Below are positions 55,546 through 63,862 of a stretch of 64,000 bases of DNA, in pieces. This DNA comes from Methylobacterium sp. J-088 (GTDB lineage: Bacteria; Pseudomonadota; Alphaproteobacteria; Rhizobiales; Beijerinckiaceae), in NCBI RefSeq assembly GCF_022829295.1, contig NZ_JAKSYH010000153.1:27014-91013 (forward strand), read 5' to 3'. The notes under the pieces were generated by a model. That model saw only the letters and a list, made by a program, of their open reading frames with translations, had not been told where the DNA came from and ran no database searches. The position numbers and the translations under genes were made by a program. Numbering within the stretch: the first letter of the stretch is position 1; every line of letters begins with the position of its first letter.

Positions 55546-56775
55546 TCATTGGTTGAGCTGCTTGGGGGCGATCTGTCCGCCCTCGCTCTGGCCCTCGCCG
55601 GAGCCTTTGCCCTGGCTGTCGGGCGCCTTCTGTCCCCGGACATCGGGGTTGCCCATGTCGGGCCGCGGCTTCATGCCCTGAGGCTGCGTCTGGCCGTGCG
55701 GGCCGGTCTCGGAGGCCGGCGCCGTCGCACCCGGCGCCTCGACACCGCGCTCGGCTAAGCGGTTATCGTATTGCAGCCGCTTGTAGTTGGCCTCGGCCTC
55801 CTCGCCGGACGCGCCACCCCTGGCGTCGATCTTGGTCATCTCGCCGACGCACATCTGATCGGGCCGGGGGCACATGCCGATGATCCGGTCGTAGAGGCCC
55901 TTCATGTAGGACTTGTAGTAGCGCGCCGGCTCGGCCTCGCTCGGCTCCTCAAGCTTCAGATAGGCCTCCTGGGTCAGCTCGCCGCCCTTGGCCTTGGTCT
56001 GGGCGACCCACTGGTCGAAGCCGTCGTTGGTCTTGCCGTGGAACTTGAAGAACATGTTGGAGAAGCCGGCGCCACTGTAATGGGCCGAACGGCCCTCCCA
56101 GGCGCCCTCGCGGTTGATCACCGCGTGGAGCTGGGTCTGCATCCCCGGCATCGCGTAGACCATGCCGGCGAGCGTCGGCACGTAGAACGTGTTCATCACG
56201 TCGGTGGCGGTGATCTTGAAGCGGATCGGCCGATCGACCGGCGCCGCGACCTCGTTGACCGTGGCGATCCCGTATTGCGGGTAGAGGAACAGCCACTTCC
56301 AATCCATCGCCACAGCCTCGATCTCCAGCGGCTGCGTGCCCGCCGGGACGTCGCGCTTGGCGTCGAGCTTGCTCAGCGGCCGGAACGGATCGAGGGTGTG
56401 GGTCCCGATCCAGGTGAGCGCGCCCAGCGCGATGATGATCATCAGCGGCGCCGTCCAGATCAGCACCTCGAGCTGGGTCGAGTGGTGCCATTCGGGATCG
56501 TAGACCGCATCCTCGTTGGTAGCGCGGTAGCGCCACGCGAAGATCAGTGTGAAGGCGATCACCGGTACGATGATCAGGAGCATCAGCCCGGTGGCAGCCA
56601 GCACGAGGTTGCGCTGCTGCTCGGCCACGTAGCCGGCCGGGTGCAGGACGACCATGTTGCAGCCGCCCAGAAGGGTCAGGAGAGGTAGGGCAAGGAGCGG
56701 CAGGAGGAGCCGCCCACGGCCGATCCGGGCTCGCACGATGTCGATCCTGTCCGCTCGATGGGTCGTAGAGGTCAC
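55546..56775 (-). CDS. cyoA: cytochrome o ubiquinol oxidase subunit II
   Basis: The 409-aa protein is a lipoprotein-type subunit II, with lipobox LLTLLGGC near residue 35 and two membrane segments. The periplasmic cupredoxin-like domain contains AMDWKWLFLYPQYGIATVNE, ATDVMNTFYVPTLAGMVYAM and SGAGFSNMFFKFHG. The CuA-binding cysteines of cytochrome c oxidases are absent, which fits a quinol oxidase. A long polar C-terminal tail rich in Gly, Gln and Pro is typical for Rhizobiales. The start is uncertain: the GTG at 56773-56775 gives a good signal segment. Three 25-bp-spaced hairpins lie just upstream. Confidence 0.93.
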   Translation of the reverse strand: MTSTTHRADRIDIVRARIGRGRLLLPLLALPLLTLLGGCNMVVLHPAGYVAEQQRNLVLAATGLMLLIIVPVIAFTLIFAWRYRATNEDAVYDPEWHHSTQLEVLIWTAPLMIIIALGALTWIGTHTLDPFRPLSKLDAKRDVPAGTQPLEIEAVAMDWKWLFLYPQYGIATVNEVAAPVDRPIRFKITATDVMNTFYVPTLAGMVYAMPGMQTQLHAVINREGAWEGRSAHYSGAGFSNMFFKFHGKTNDGFDQWVAQTKAKGGELTQEAYLKLEEPSEAEPARYYKSYMKGLYDRIIGMCPRPDQMCVGEMTKIDARGGASGEEAEANYKRLQYDNRLAERGVEAPGATAPASETGPHGQTQPQGMKPRPDMGNPDVRGQKAPDSQGKGSGEGQSEGGQIAPKQLNQ

Positions 56776-56797
56776 AGCACGCGTCTCGTTATCCCAT

Positions 56798-56863
56798 GCC
56801 GCTTGCGCGGCGCTTCTGCCAAGCCGCTCACGCGGCGCGTCCCATATGCCGCTCACGCGGCGC
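56798..56863. repeat. three hairpin units at 25-bp spacing before cyoA
   Basis: GCCGCTTGCGCGGCGC at 56798, GCCGCTCACGCGGCGC at 56823 and GCCGCTCACGCGGCGC at 56848 recur at exactly 25-base intervals; each is a GCCGC/GCGGC hairpin. They lie between the MFS gene stop and the cyoA start. A looser fourth unit (CCGCGCGAGGCGGC) follows near 56875. Confidence 0.7.
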
Positions 56864-56938
56864 TCCAGCCGTACCGCGCGAGGCGGCATTCCTGTCAGCC
56901 ATCGGGGCCGCGCGGCCGGAGCCGCGGGGCCGGACCGG

Positions 56939-58273
56939 CTACATCTGGCGCATTTCCGAGCGATCGAAGAACAGCGCCACGAGGCTGCAGACCGCCCCCG
57001 AGAGGAGGTAGACCCCGATCATCGCCAGCCCGTAGCGCTGCGACAGGAACAGCGCCACGAGCGGCGCGAAGCCCGCACCGAGCAGCCACGCGAAGTCCGA
57101 GGTCAGCGCGGCACCGGTGTAGCGGTAGTGATTGCCGAGGCGGGCGCTCACCGCACCCGCGGTCTGGCCATAGGCCAGGCCGAGCAGCATGAAGCCGATT
57201 GTGACGTAGATCGTCTGGCCGATGGCGCTCTCACCGAACAGGAGCGGCGCGATGATGCTGCCGAGGGCGAAGAAGCCGATCAGCGAGCTGCTCATGATCA
57301 GGCTGTTGCGGCGGCCGATCTGGTCCGCGATCAACCCGGAAGCGGCAACCGCGCCGGCGCACACGATGGCCCCGGAGAACTGCACGATCAGGAACTCGCC
57401 CGGCGAGCGGGTATTTGTGTTCATCAGCGCCAGCCACGCGATCGGGAAGATCGTCACCAAGTGGAACAGCGCGAAGGCAGCCAGCGGCACGAAGGCGCCG
57501 CGGACCACGTCGCCCGCATGGTGCCGGAACAGCTCCAGCGCCGGGACCGGGCGCAGCCGGTCGAGGTCCATCATCCGGGCGAATTCGTCGGTCGCCACGA
57601 GGCGCAGCCGGGCGAACAGGGCGACCACGTTGATCGTGAAGGCGCAGTAGAACGGGAAGCGCCAGCCCCAGTCGATGAAGTCGGCCTCGTCGAGGTTGAC
57701 CAGGAAGAACGCGAACAGGGCGCTCGCCACCATGAAGCCGAGCGGCGCGCCGAGTTGCGGGATCATCGCGTACCAGCCGCGGCGCTCGCGCGGCGCGTTC
57801 ATCGCGAGCAGCGAGGCCAATCCGTCCCAGGCACCGCCCAGCGCGAGGCCCTGCAGGATCCGCAGACCGGCGAGGATGTAGACCGCCGAGATCCCGATGC
57901 TGTCGTAGCGCGGCAGGAAGCTCACCGCGGCCGTCGAGCCGCCGAGCAGGAACAGGGCCGTGGTCAGCTTCACGCTGCGGCCGTGGCGCCGGTCGATCGC
58001 CATGAACAGCACGGTGCCGATCGGGCGGGCGATGAAGGCGAGGGCGAAGATCGCGAAGGCGTAGAGCGTGCCCTTGAGCGGATCGACGAAGGGGAAGAAC
58101 ACCTTCGGGAAGACCAGCACGCAGGCGATGCCGAACACGAAGAAGTCAAAGTATTCCGACGCGCGGCCGATCACCACGCCGATGGCGATCTCGTTCGGGT
58201 GGACCTTGTGGTCACCCATTGCCTGCTGGGCGTCGCGCTCGAGGCCCGTGACCGTCGGGGAATTCGCACTCAT
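56939..58273 (-). CDS. MFS transporter, metabolite:proton symporter (MHS) type
   Basis: This 444-aa protein with about 12 membrane segments follows the sugar-porter/MHS style. Segments include IAIGVVIGRASEYFDFFVFG, IFALAFIARPIGTVLF, and the MHS-typical FMAIDRRHGRSVKLTTAL loop between segments 2 and 3, plus GLRILQGLALGGAWDGLASL. The APRERRGWYAMIPQLGAPLG segment is also characteristic. Relatives import organic acids, betaines or quaternary compounds; the ligand is not known. The position directly upstream of cyoABCD on the same strand, also seen in some related bacteria, suggests shared regulation, but a gap with hairpins lies between. ATG 58271-58273. Confidence 0.9.
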   Translation of the reverse strand: MSANSPTVTGLERDAQQAMGDHKVHPNEIAIGVVIGRASEYFDFFVFGIACVLVFPKVFFPFVDPLKGTLYAFAIFALAFIARPIGTVLFMAIDRRHGRSVKLTTALFLLGGSTAAVSFLPRYDSIGISAVYILAGLRILQGLALGGAWDGLASLLAMNAPRERRGWYAMIPQLGAPLGFMVASALFAFFLVNLDEADFIDWGWRFPFYCAFTINVVALFARLRLVATDEFARMMDLDRLRPVPALELFRHHAGDVVRGAFVPLAAFALFHLVTIFPIAWLALMNTNTRSPGEFLIVQFSGAIVCAGAVAASGLIADQIGRRNSLIMSSSLIGFFALGSIIAPLLFGESAIGQTIYVTIGFMLLGLAYGQTAGAVSARLGNHYRYTGAALTSDFAWLLGAGFAPLVALFLSQRYGLAMIGVYLLSGAVCSLVALFFDRSEMRQM

Positions 58274-58428
58274 CTCTGATTGTCACCCTCGCCGCGCGCT
58301 CGTTTGAGCGCCATGGCCGGAACCGCCTCTTGCGGCATGTCCAGAGGTATCGCAACCGGCTTCGGACGCAAGTTCACCCACTGACGCATGCATGGCACCG
58401 TGCGCGCCCATCGAGTCGGGGCGGCCGC

Positions 58429-60615
58429 TTAGACGCGGTAGTGCGCGGAATTCCGTGACAGGTTGATGTTGTAGTACGGGTCGGCGCGCAGCTCCGGGCC
58501 CCAGCGGTCGAGCATGGTGAGCACCTCGCCCTCGAACCGCTTCTGCTTCTCGGGCGTGTCTTCGGCCCCGCGGCTCTTCGACTCGTGGTGAATCAAACGG
58601 GCGAAGGGCGTCCAGACGATCCGGTAGCCGGCCCGGCGGATCTTCAGGCAGAGGTCGACGTCGTTGAAGGCGACCTTCAGGGCGGCTGAGTCGAAGCCGC
58701 CGACCTGCCTGAACACGTCGGCCCGCATGGCGAGACAGGCCCCCGTCACGGCCGAGACCTCGTGGGCGATCACCATGCGGCAGAAGTAGCCCGGATCCGC
58801 GTCCGGCACGCCGAGATGGCTGTGACCGGCCACGCCCCCGATCCCCAGCACGATGCCGCCGTGCTGGATGGTCCGGTCCGGATAGAGGAGCTTCGCCCCG
58901 ACCGCGCCGATCTCCGGCCGGACCGCGTGGCGGACCATCTCGGTGAGCCAGTCCGGCTCCAGCACCTCGATGTCATTGTTGAGGAACAGCAGCACCGGCC
59001 CGGTCGCGGCCGCCGCACCCCGGTTGGAGAGATCGGAGAAATTGAACGCCCCCGGCACCGGTACGACGCGCACCCGCGGATCGTCGCGGTAGCGGGCGAA
59101 CAGGGAAGCGGTCTCGGGCTCGCGGCTGTCGTTGTCGAGGATGATCACCTCGATGTCGGGGTAATCGGTCGCGGTCAGCAATCCGTCGAGGGTCGCCGAC
59201 AGGATCTCGGCGCGGTCCCGGGTCGGGATGATCGCCGAGACCCGAGGCGGCGGCGCCGGCAGGGGCCGGATCAGACGGTTGAAGCCGCCGGGCCCGCGCT
59301 CGACCCGCCCGCCGAAGGGCGCCACGACCTCTTCGAGGGCGCGCAGGCGCGCGGCCTCGGCCCGGGCGAGCGACCGGTCCGAGAAGGTGCCGGACCCTTG
59401 CGCGGCGCGCCAATGGTAGAGCACCCGCGGGATGTGGCGGATGCGGGCGGGGTCGAGGCCGTCGGTCAGCCGGAGCAACAGGTCGTGGTCCTGGCTGCCC
59501 TCGAAGCCGGGGCGCAGGCCGCCGACGGCGCGCAAGGCTTCGGTCTGCACCACCGTAAGATGGTTGATGTAGTTCTGCGCGTAGAGCAGCTCGCGGTCGA
59601 AGCCCGCCTTGAAATGCGGGTCGAAGCGGCGGCCGCGCCCATCGATCTTGTCCTCGTCGCTGTAGATCAACACGAGGTCCGGGTCGCGACGCAACGCCCG
59701 GGCAACCTCGTAGAACGCGTCCACGGTGAGCACGTCGTCGTGGTCCATGAAGGCGCAGACCACGCCCCGGGCGAGGCCCAGCGCGTCGTTGGTCGCCCGG
59801 GCGATGTGGCCGTTCTCGGCCCGGGTCAGGACGCGGATGCGGGGGTCGGTCTCGGCCGCCCGGGCCAGGATTTTTGGGATCGCGGGGCGCGTCGAGGCAT
59901 CGTCGACGACGCAGAGTTCCCAGTGCGGGTAGAGCTGCGCGGCGAGCGAGGCGAGGGCGGCCCTGAGCACCTTCGGATCGGGGTCGTGGACCGGCATCAG
60001 CACGGAGATCAGCGGCGGGTCGGCCCAGGCGGCGATCTCGGAGGCGATCCCGTCACGCTCGGGCCGGCGCAGGGTGTGGGTGCCGAGCCACGCCTCGTAG
60101 CCGGTCACCCGCCGGTGGCGCAGGGCCCGGCCGAGGAAGCCCCGGGCCCGGACCTTCTTGCCGAGAACGCGCCAGTACAGGGCCTGCACGGTCAGGCCCG
60201 GCTCGCGCAGGAGGCCTCGCCCGGCCAGGATCGGCCGGGCGAGGCGGCGCAGGGCGATCCGGCGCAGCCGGGCCGGCACCCGTCCTGACGGGTCGGCGAC
60301 GCGGAGTTCGACGACGTCCTCGGGCAGGCGGCCGATCCACGCGAAGGCGCCCCCGCCCCGCGCCTCCTGCGGCAGGAGCGAGCCCGGGCGCCCGTCAGCA
60401 CCGACGAAGCTGATATCCGGGACGGTGTCGCGGCCCTCGGCCGGATCGTTCGCCAGGATGATCTCGACCCAGCGTCCCGCGAGCCCCGGCAGCGCCACGC
60501 GCAAGCCGTCCGCCGCCACCCGCGCCGACAGGGGGCGGGGCTTACGTCCGAATCCCGTGATCTGCGCGGGCGGCAGACGCGAGGTGGGCAGCTCGGGGCC
60601 CGATGCGGAGGCCAT
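58429..60615 (-). CDS. two-domain family 2 glycosyltransferase
   Basis: This is a 728-aa protein with two GT-A (GT2) catalytic domains in tandem. The first, about residues 195-400, has PLISVLMPVHDPDPKVLRAA, ELCVVDDASTRPAI, and the DxD-like AFMDHDDVL. The second, about residues 440-700, has RVSAIIPTRDRAEILSATLD, VIILDNDSREPETASLF, VLLFLNNDIEVLEPDWL, and the C-terminal ALKVAFNDVDLCLKIRRAGY. A preceding N-terminal part (residues 1-190) has no recognised fold. Such proteins build surface polysaccharide or glycan chains; acceptor and donor are unknown. It is monocistronic, with no other cell-surface genes adjacent. The start is the ATG at 60613-60615. Confidence 0.9.
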   Translation of the reverse strand: MASASGPELPTSRLPPAQITGFGRKPRPLSARVAADGLRVALPGLAGRWVEIILANDPAEGRDTVPDISFVGADGRPGSLLPQEARGGGAFAWIGRLPEDVVELRVADPSGRVPARLRRIALRRLARPILAGRGLLREPGLTVQALYWRVLGKKVRARGFLGRALRHRRVTGYEAWLGTHTLRRPERDGIASEIAAWADPPLISVLMPVHDPDPKVLRAALASLAAQLYPHWELCVVDDASTRPAIPKILARAAETDPRIRVLTRAENGHIARATNDALGLARGVVCAFMDHDDVLTVDAFYEVARALRRDPDLVLIYSDEDKIDGRGRRFDPHFKAGFDRELLYAQNYINHLTVVQTEALRAVGGLRPGFEGSQDHDLLLRLTDGLDPARIRHIPRVLYHWRAAQGSGTFSDRSLARAEAARLRALEEVVAPFGGRVERGPGGFNRLIRPLPAPPPRVSAIIPTRDRAEILSATLDGLLTATDYPDIEVIILDNDSREPETASLFARYRDDPRVRVVPVPGAFNFSDLSNRGAAAATGPVLLFLNNDIEVLEPDWLTEMVRHAVRPEIGAVGAKLLYPDRTIQHGGIVLGIGGVAGHSHLGVPDADPGYFCRMVIAHEVSAVTGACLAMRADVFRQVGGFDSAALKVAFNDVDLCLKIRRAGYRIVWTPFARLIHHESKSRGAEDTPEKQKRFEGEVLTMLDRWGPELRADPYYNINLSRNSAHYRV

Positions 60616-61037
60616 CAGCGCTGACTCTCGTCGGCGGCAGCGACGATCCCGGCCCCCGCGGATCCGAGTTCGCGGGTCGAATCACCCCGATCGTGGTCGA
60701 AGATGCAGTTCATGTCTCGAAGCATGAGGCGGCGGGCCGGCGCCCTGCGGCGCGGCCGGATGCCGGGCGGCAGGCCCATAGCGCATTTTGCCGAGCCCGT
60801 GCACCTCGCACGGACCGGCCGTGCGCAGCGTCTTCCAAAAGACAGGTTCCGCTTGCGCCCCAGCCGGGCAGGGGCTATAGGCCCCGCCCACCGGAGCCCA
60901 CACGGCTCCGGCCCGGGCGCGTCGCTCAGCGGGAGGGCACTCCCTTGACAGGGGTGTCGGCACTCCTCATGAGCAGCCGAGAAGTCCGGGCTTTCTCGAT
61001 GGCTTCCAGGTTCGGTGAATCTGATCGCGGTCGGTAA
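60616..61037. other. gene-free stretch upstream of tRNA-Val
   Basis: I see no convincing gene; open frames here are GC-driven and lack ribosome sites. At 60915-60957 there is a tRNA-Val-like fragment (D-arm GCTCAGCGGGAGGGC and anticodon arm CTCCC-TTGACAG-GGGTG) with no T-arm following. Confidence 0.5.
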
Positions 61038-61112
61038 GGAGACGTAGCACAGCGGTAGTGCATTCCCTTGACATGGGAAAGGTCACAGGTTCGATCCCTG
61101 TCGTCTCCACCA
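61038..61112 (+). tRNA. tRNA-Val (anticodon GAC)
   Basis: The 75 bases form acceptor GGAGACG/CGTCTCC and D-arm GCACAGCGGTAGTGC. The anticodon stem TTCCC/GGGAA has loop TTGACAT with anticodon GAC. The T-arm ACAGGTTCGATCCCTGT and a genome-encoded CCA complete it. It is complete and standard. Confidence 0.96.
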
Positions 61113-61149
61113 TTCGCCAGACGGTCATCCGGCCGCGGCGCATTGGTCT

Positions 61150-61166
61150 CAGGCTCGGCGAGCCTG
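61150..61166. terminator. small hairpin downstream of tRNA-Val
   Basis: A 7-bp perfect stem (CAGGCTC / GAGCCTG) with a 3-base loop begins 38 bases past the tRNA-Val. There is no T-run, so it may be a processing signal or weak terminator. Confidence 0.35.
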
Positions 61167-61209
61167 ACACGGGTTCAACGAGCCGCAGCTGAAGGTTCGT
61201 AGGGCCGTC

Positions 61210-61479
61210 ATGACCGGCGAGCGCAGGCACTGGTTCTACGATAGCCGATTGCTCGTCTGCGCCTTCTGCCTGCTGCTGTTCGTCGCGATCTTCTGGCAGG
61301 TCAGCCGGTTCGAGGGCTTCCAGCCGATCTTCACCTGCGAATCCAAGAACGACATCGATCGCCTACTGCTGACGACCGGGATGGATGCCTGCATGGGCAA
61401 CGCCCATTCGCAGGACGACAAGGAGCGCTGCATGCGCACCGTCTATGTCCTCGCCTGCATGAAGGAGCGGTGGCGCTGA
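61210..61479 (+). CDS. small membrane-anchored hypothetical protein, 89 aa
   Basis: The product has a short N-terminus (MTGERRHWFYDSRLL). One membrane segment follows (residues about 15-32, LVCAFCLLLFVAIFWQV), then a predicted extracytoplasmic part with several cysteines (IFTCESKNDID, MDACMGNAHSQDDKERCMRT, YVLACMKE) spaced like disulphide pairs. The ATG at 61210 is used. It is the first of a run of small genes downstream of tRNA-Val and overlaps the next gene. No family is recognised. Confidence 0.65.
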   Translation: MTGERRHWFYDSRLLVCAFCLLLFVAIFWQVSRFEGFQPIFTCESKNDIDRLLLTTGMDACMGNAHSQDDKERCMRTVYVLACMKERWR

Positions 61480-61700
61480 CGGGCTCCGGGGCGGCCACCG
61501 CGCTGACCGGCCCGATCCACGCCGACCGCTGCCTGCGCCCCGAGATCGTCGTCCCGCCGGTCGCCCTCGACATCATGATCCCTGTCCGGCCGCTGATGCA
61601 CATCTCCGGGGATGAACTCGCGGCGTCGTGCGGAAACCCTGCGCAGGATCACGAGGATCACGTACGCGCCAACATTCGCGCGGGCTCGCCCCTGTTTTAA
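61470..61700 (+). CDS. possible small hypothetical protein, 76 aa
   Basis: A GTG at 61470 with AAGGAG just upstream starts a frame that overlaps the end of the previous gene by ten bases. The product contains TGPIHADRCLRPEIVVPPVA, LDIMIPVRPLMHISGDELAA and a polar tail. There is no clear signal or membrane segment. Coupling to the previous gene by overlap and a fair ribosome site support it, but the frame could be accidental. Confidence 0.45.
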   Translation: MALTGSGAATALTGPIHADRCLRPEIVVPPVALDIMIPVRPLMHISGDELAASCGNPAQDHEDHVRANIRAGSPLF

Positions 61701-61765
61701 CCCTTCGTTAACCATTTTTACCAGTTTAGTTGGATCAGATCCGGCCGGTAGGGAGCATAAGGTCC

Positions 61766-62278
61766 GTGAGCGAGCTGCAGAGGCTTCTGAACGACCCGCG
61801 CTTCCGGCCCGCGGAGAGACTCAAGCAGGAACTCGGCGCCGCGGCCGAAGCCGGCCTCGGCAGCGTGCTGCGGGTCGTCTCGTCGATGCCGGATCCGGTC
61901 GAACTCCCGACGCCGACGAATCCGGCGCCGCAGGAGTGGGACGGTCTGATCCACAGGGTCCAGGCCGCCGCCCGACAGGCGCGCGTGGTCGAGGCGCAGG
62001 CCCGGGAGCGGGAGGAGCGCATCGAGCACGTGCTGGAGCGGGTCCGGGAGGACATCAACGCCTCCAACGAGCGGGCCCGCATCGCGGAGATGCAGGCCCG
62101 CGACGTCCAGGTGCGCGCCGAAGCGCAGGTCATCGCCGCCGAAGAGCGCGCCAAAGCGGCCGAGGCCCGTGCCCGCGCGGCCGAGGAGCGGGCACGGCAC
62201 GCCGAGGAATGGCTCGGGCGCGTCCAGGAAGCGATCCTGTCCGAATTCTCCGATATGACCGACCAGGCCGCGGCATGA
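61766..62278 (+). CDS. coiled-coil hypothetical protein, 170 aa (paralogue 1)
   Basis: The protein starts SELQRLLNDPRFRPAERLKQ and is followed by a Pro-rich stretch. It then becomes one long alanine/glutamate/arginine-rich coiled coil (about residues 70-155, ARQARVVEAQARERE through AKAAEARARAAEERARHAEE), ending LGRVQEAILSEFSDMTDQ. The GTG at 61766 is chosen with GGGAG upstream. Its stop overlaps the ATG of the next gene, which is similar in layout and end (SEFGALTQ). It is probably cytoplasmic; family and function unknown. Confidence 0.7.
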   Translation: MSELQRLLNDPRFRPAERLKQELGAAAEAGLGSVLRVVSSMPDPVELPTPTNPAPQEWDGLIHRVQAAARQARVVEAQAREREERIEHVLERVREDINASNERARIAEMQARDVQVRAEAQVIAAEERAKAAEARARAAEERARHAEEWLGRVQEAILSEFSDMTDQAAA

Positions 62279-62745
62279 GCGGCGCGGCGTTCGCGGCGCG
62301 CGCCCCGGCCGCCTTCGGAGCCGCTGACGGCCGGAGCGATCCGATCGACCGGGTGGTGGCTTTGTTCTCCGGGCCGATTCCGGCCGCGGAGTCGGCCTCT
62401 GAGCCCGACGACTGGTCGGCCTCCCTGACGGCCGTGCGCGGCCTCGCGACTCGGGTGCGCAACCTTCAGACGAACGCTCGGGATTCGATGCGGGAGGCCC
62501 AGCGCTCGGTTCGGGAAGCGGACGCGACCGCGCGCGCCGCCGAGGATCGGGCGCTCCATGCCGAATCCCTGCTGCGCGAGGCTGTGGCCCGGGCGGAGCG
62601 CGCCGAGGCTCAGGTGCGCGCGGCGGCCGAGCGGGTCGAGCGGGCGGAGGCCCAGACCGCCGAGGCGCGGGCGTGGCTGCGGCGCATGCACGAATGCATG
62701 GTCAGCGAGTTCGGCGCCCTGACCCAGGAACCGGCCCTGGCCTGA
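62275..62745 (+). CDS. coiled-coil hypothetical protein, 156 aa (paralogue 2)
   Basis: The protein has an Ala-rich start (SGAAFAARAPAAFGAADGRS), then an amphipathic part (DDWSASLTAVRGLATRVRNL). A long coiled coil of Ala/Glu/Arg-rich heptads follows (VREADATARAAEDRALHAES, RAERAEAQVRAAAERVERAE), and the end is RRMHECMVSEFGALTQ. The end resembles the end of the previous gene (ILSEFSDMTDQ). The ATG overlaps the previous stop (ATGA), so the two are coupled and probably form one complex. Unknown function. Confidence 0.72.
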   Translation: MSGAAFAARAPAAFGAADGRSDPIDRVVALFSGPIPAAESASEPDDWSASLTAVRGLATRVRNLQTNARDSMREAQRSVREADATARAAEDRALHAESLLREAVARAERAEAQVRAAAERVERAEAQTAEARAWLRRMHECMVSEFGALTQEPALA

Positions 62746-62758
62746 CTCGGCCGGGGCC

Positions 62759-63013
62759 TTACGCGAGCGCCGGAGCGGCTGCGACGTCAACCGCATGCAG
62801 CGTCCAGGCGAAGGGATCACCGGGGCTGTAATACACCGCGATCTCGAGCTGCAGGATCCGGATGCAGGCCTCGGACAGGTCCGGCAGCAGGTCGCGGCCC
62901 TGGCCGTCGAGGACGGACGTGAGCGCGGGGAGCGGCCGGCCCTCCCGGTAGGTGACGAGCACCTGCGCCTCGGCATACGGGTCGAGCGGATCGATGCAGT
63001 AACGCGCCGTCAT
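62759..63013 (-). CDS. hypothetical protein, 84 aa
   Basis: This small soluble protein contains MTARYCIDPLDPYAEAQVLV and TYREGRPLPALTSVLDGQGR, then SEACIRILQLEIAVYYSPGD. The ATG at 63011-63013 has GGAGG about eight bases upstream, which decides the start over longer frames. It is convergent with the coiled-coil pair. No family is recognised; length and composition suggest a compact single domain. Confidence 0.6.
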   Translation of the reverse strand: MTARYCIDPLDPYAEAQVLVTYREGRPLPALTSVLDGQGRDLLPDLSEACIRILQLEIAVYYSPGDPFAWTLHAVDVAAAPALA

Positions 63014-63151
63014 CCGAGCCCTCCTCACGCCAGCCGCGAGGGCCGCCGGTAATACGGCTCTGTAACAGGCTGATGAAGCCGGCCGCCCGGGGCACGGGAT
63101 GGACCGCCGCCGGGCGGGGTTGTCCCGCATCCCGCGGGCCCGGCCTCCGCA

Positions 63152-63373
63152 ATGCGATCGATCTCCTTAAGGCCGTGCATACGCCTGCCGGGACAAGGTG
63201 GCCGGATCGGTTCGCACTCTGCCGGCAGGATCGCCTTGACGCTCAGCATCGTCCTCAGCACGGCGCTTCCGCTTCTCACGGGGGTGATGGCGCTGCTCTG
63301 GGCCGGATGGGTCGCCCCGGAGCGGGAGACGCTGCCCGACCTGTCCGGCCCCCGCGATCCCCGGACCTGGTGA
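63152..63373 (+). CDS. possible small membrane protein (start uncertain)
   Basis: The C-terminal half of this frame contains one membrane segment (LTLSIVLSTALPLLTGVMAL followed by LWAGWVAPERE) and a polar end, which looks like a natural small inner-membrane protein. The N-terminal half is basic and may not be translated. A TTG at 63236 with GCAGGA upstream would give a 45-residue product starting right at the membrane segment. Function is unknown. Confidence 0.4.
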   Translation: MRSISLRPCIRLPGQGGRIGSHSAGRIALTLSIVLSTALPLLTGVMALLWAGWVAPERETLPDLSGPRDPRTW

Positions 63374-63464
63374 GGGCGGCCGGAGCCGTTAAGGTCATCT
63401 TTACCCTGCCGCCACCCTGCCGCGCGGGGGCGAAACCCTCCGGGGGCGCGGCCGGTTTTGAGGC

Positions 63465-63788
63465 ATGACTCAGTTCACGCTCGTGGCTCCGGCTCAGCCG
63501 CTGCCCGCCGGACACGCGCGGAAACGCGCCGCGGCCCATCGGTCGGGGCGCCGGAGCGCCACACTCGAGCGGCGCGCCCGCGAACTCGATCGGCCGGTCG
63601 AGGCCTTCTTCACCGATGCGGTCGCAGACACGCAATCCCCGGGCGCGGAATCCCTGGACGCGGATGCCGGCGAGCTCCTGGCCCTGGTGCGCCACTGGCT
63701 GGCGATCGACGATGGCCAGGCGCGCCGCCGCGTCCTCAGCCTCGCCCGCCAGGAGGCCGAGCGGTCCGGCTTCCGGGCCTGCGCCTGA
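63465..63788 (+). CDS. hypothetical protein, 107 aa
   Basis: This is a basic, mostly helical protein. An N-terminal Arg/Lys-rich part (KRAAAHRSGRRSATLERRAR) may bind nucleic acid. A middle part contains AFFTDAVADTQSPGAESL, and a C-terminal helix contains LLALVRHWLAIDDGQARRRV. The ATG at 63465 follows a purine-rich stretch. It is near the right-edge transposase; the C-terminal pattern loosely recalls small regulator proteins, but I assign no family. Confidence 0.55.
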   Translation: MTQFTLVAPAQPLPAGHARKRAAAHRSGRRSATLERRARELDRPVEAFFTDAVADTQSPGAESLDADAGELLALVRHWLAIDDGQARRRVLSLARQEAERSGFRACA

Positions 63789-63862
63789 GCGCGGGCATCG
63801 TCCCGAAGGGTGGTCTCCGGCTTTCGGACTATGATGATGCGAAACCCGCCGCGCGCTATGAT

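Noticed and set aside
60603..61037. Plus-strand open frame of 144 codons upstream of tRNA-Val
   Set aside because: It begins inside the glycosyltransferase start region, has no ribosome site and reads through the tRNA-like fragment.
60967..61230. Minus-strand frame containing the segment GIEPVTFPMSRECTTA
   Set aside because: It is the antisense reading of tRNA-Val, a frequent false protein in databases.
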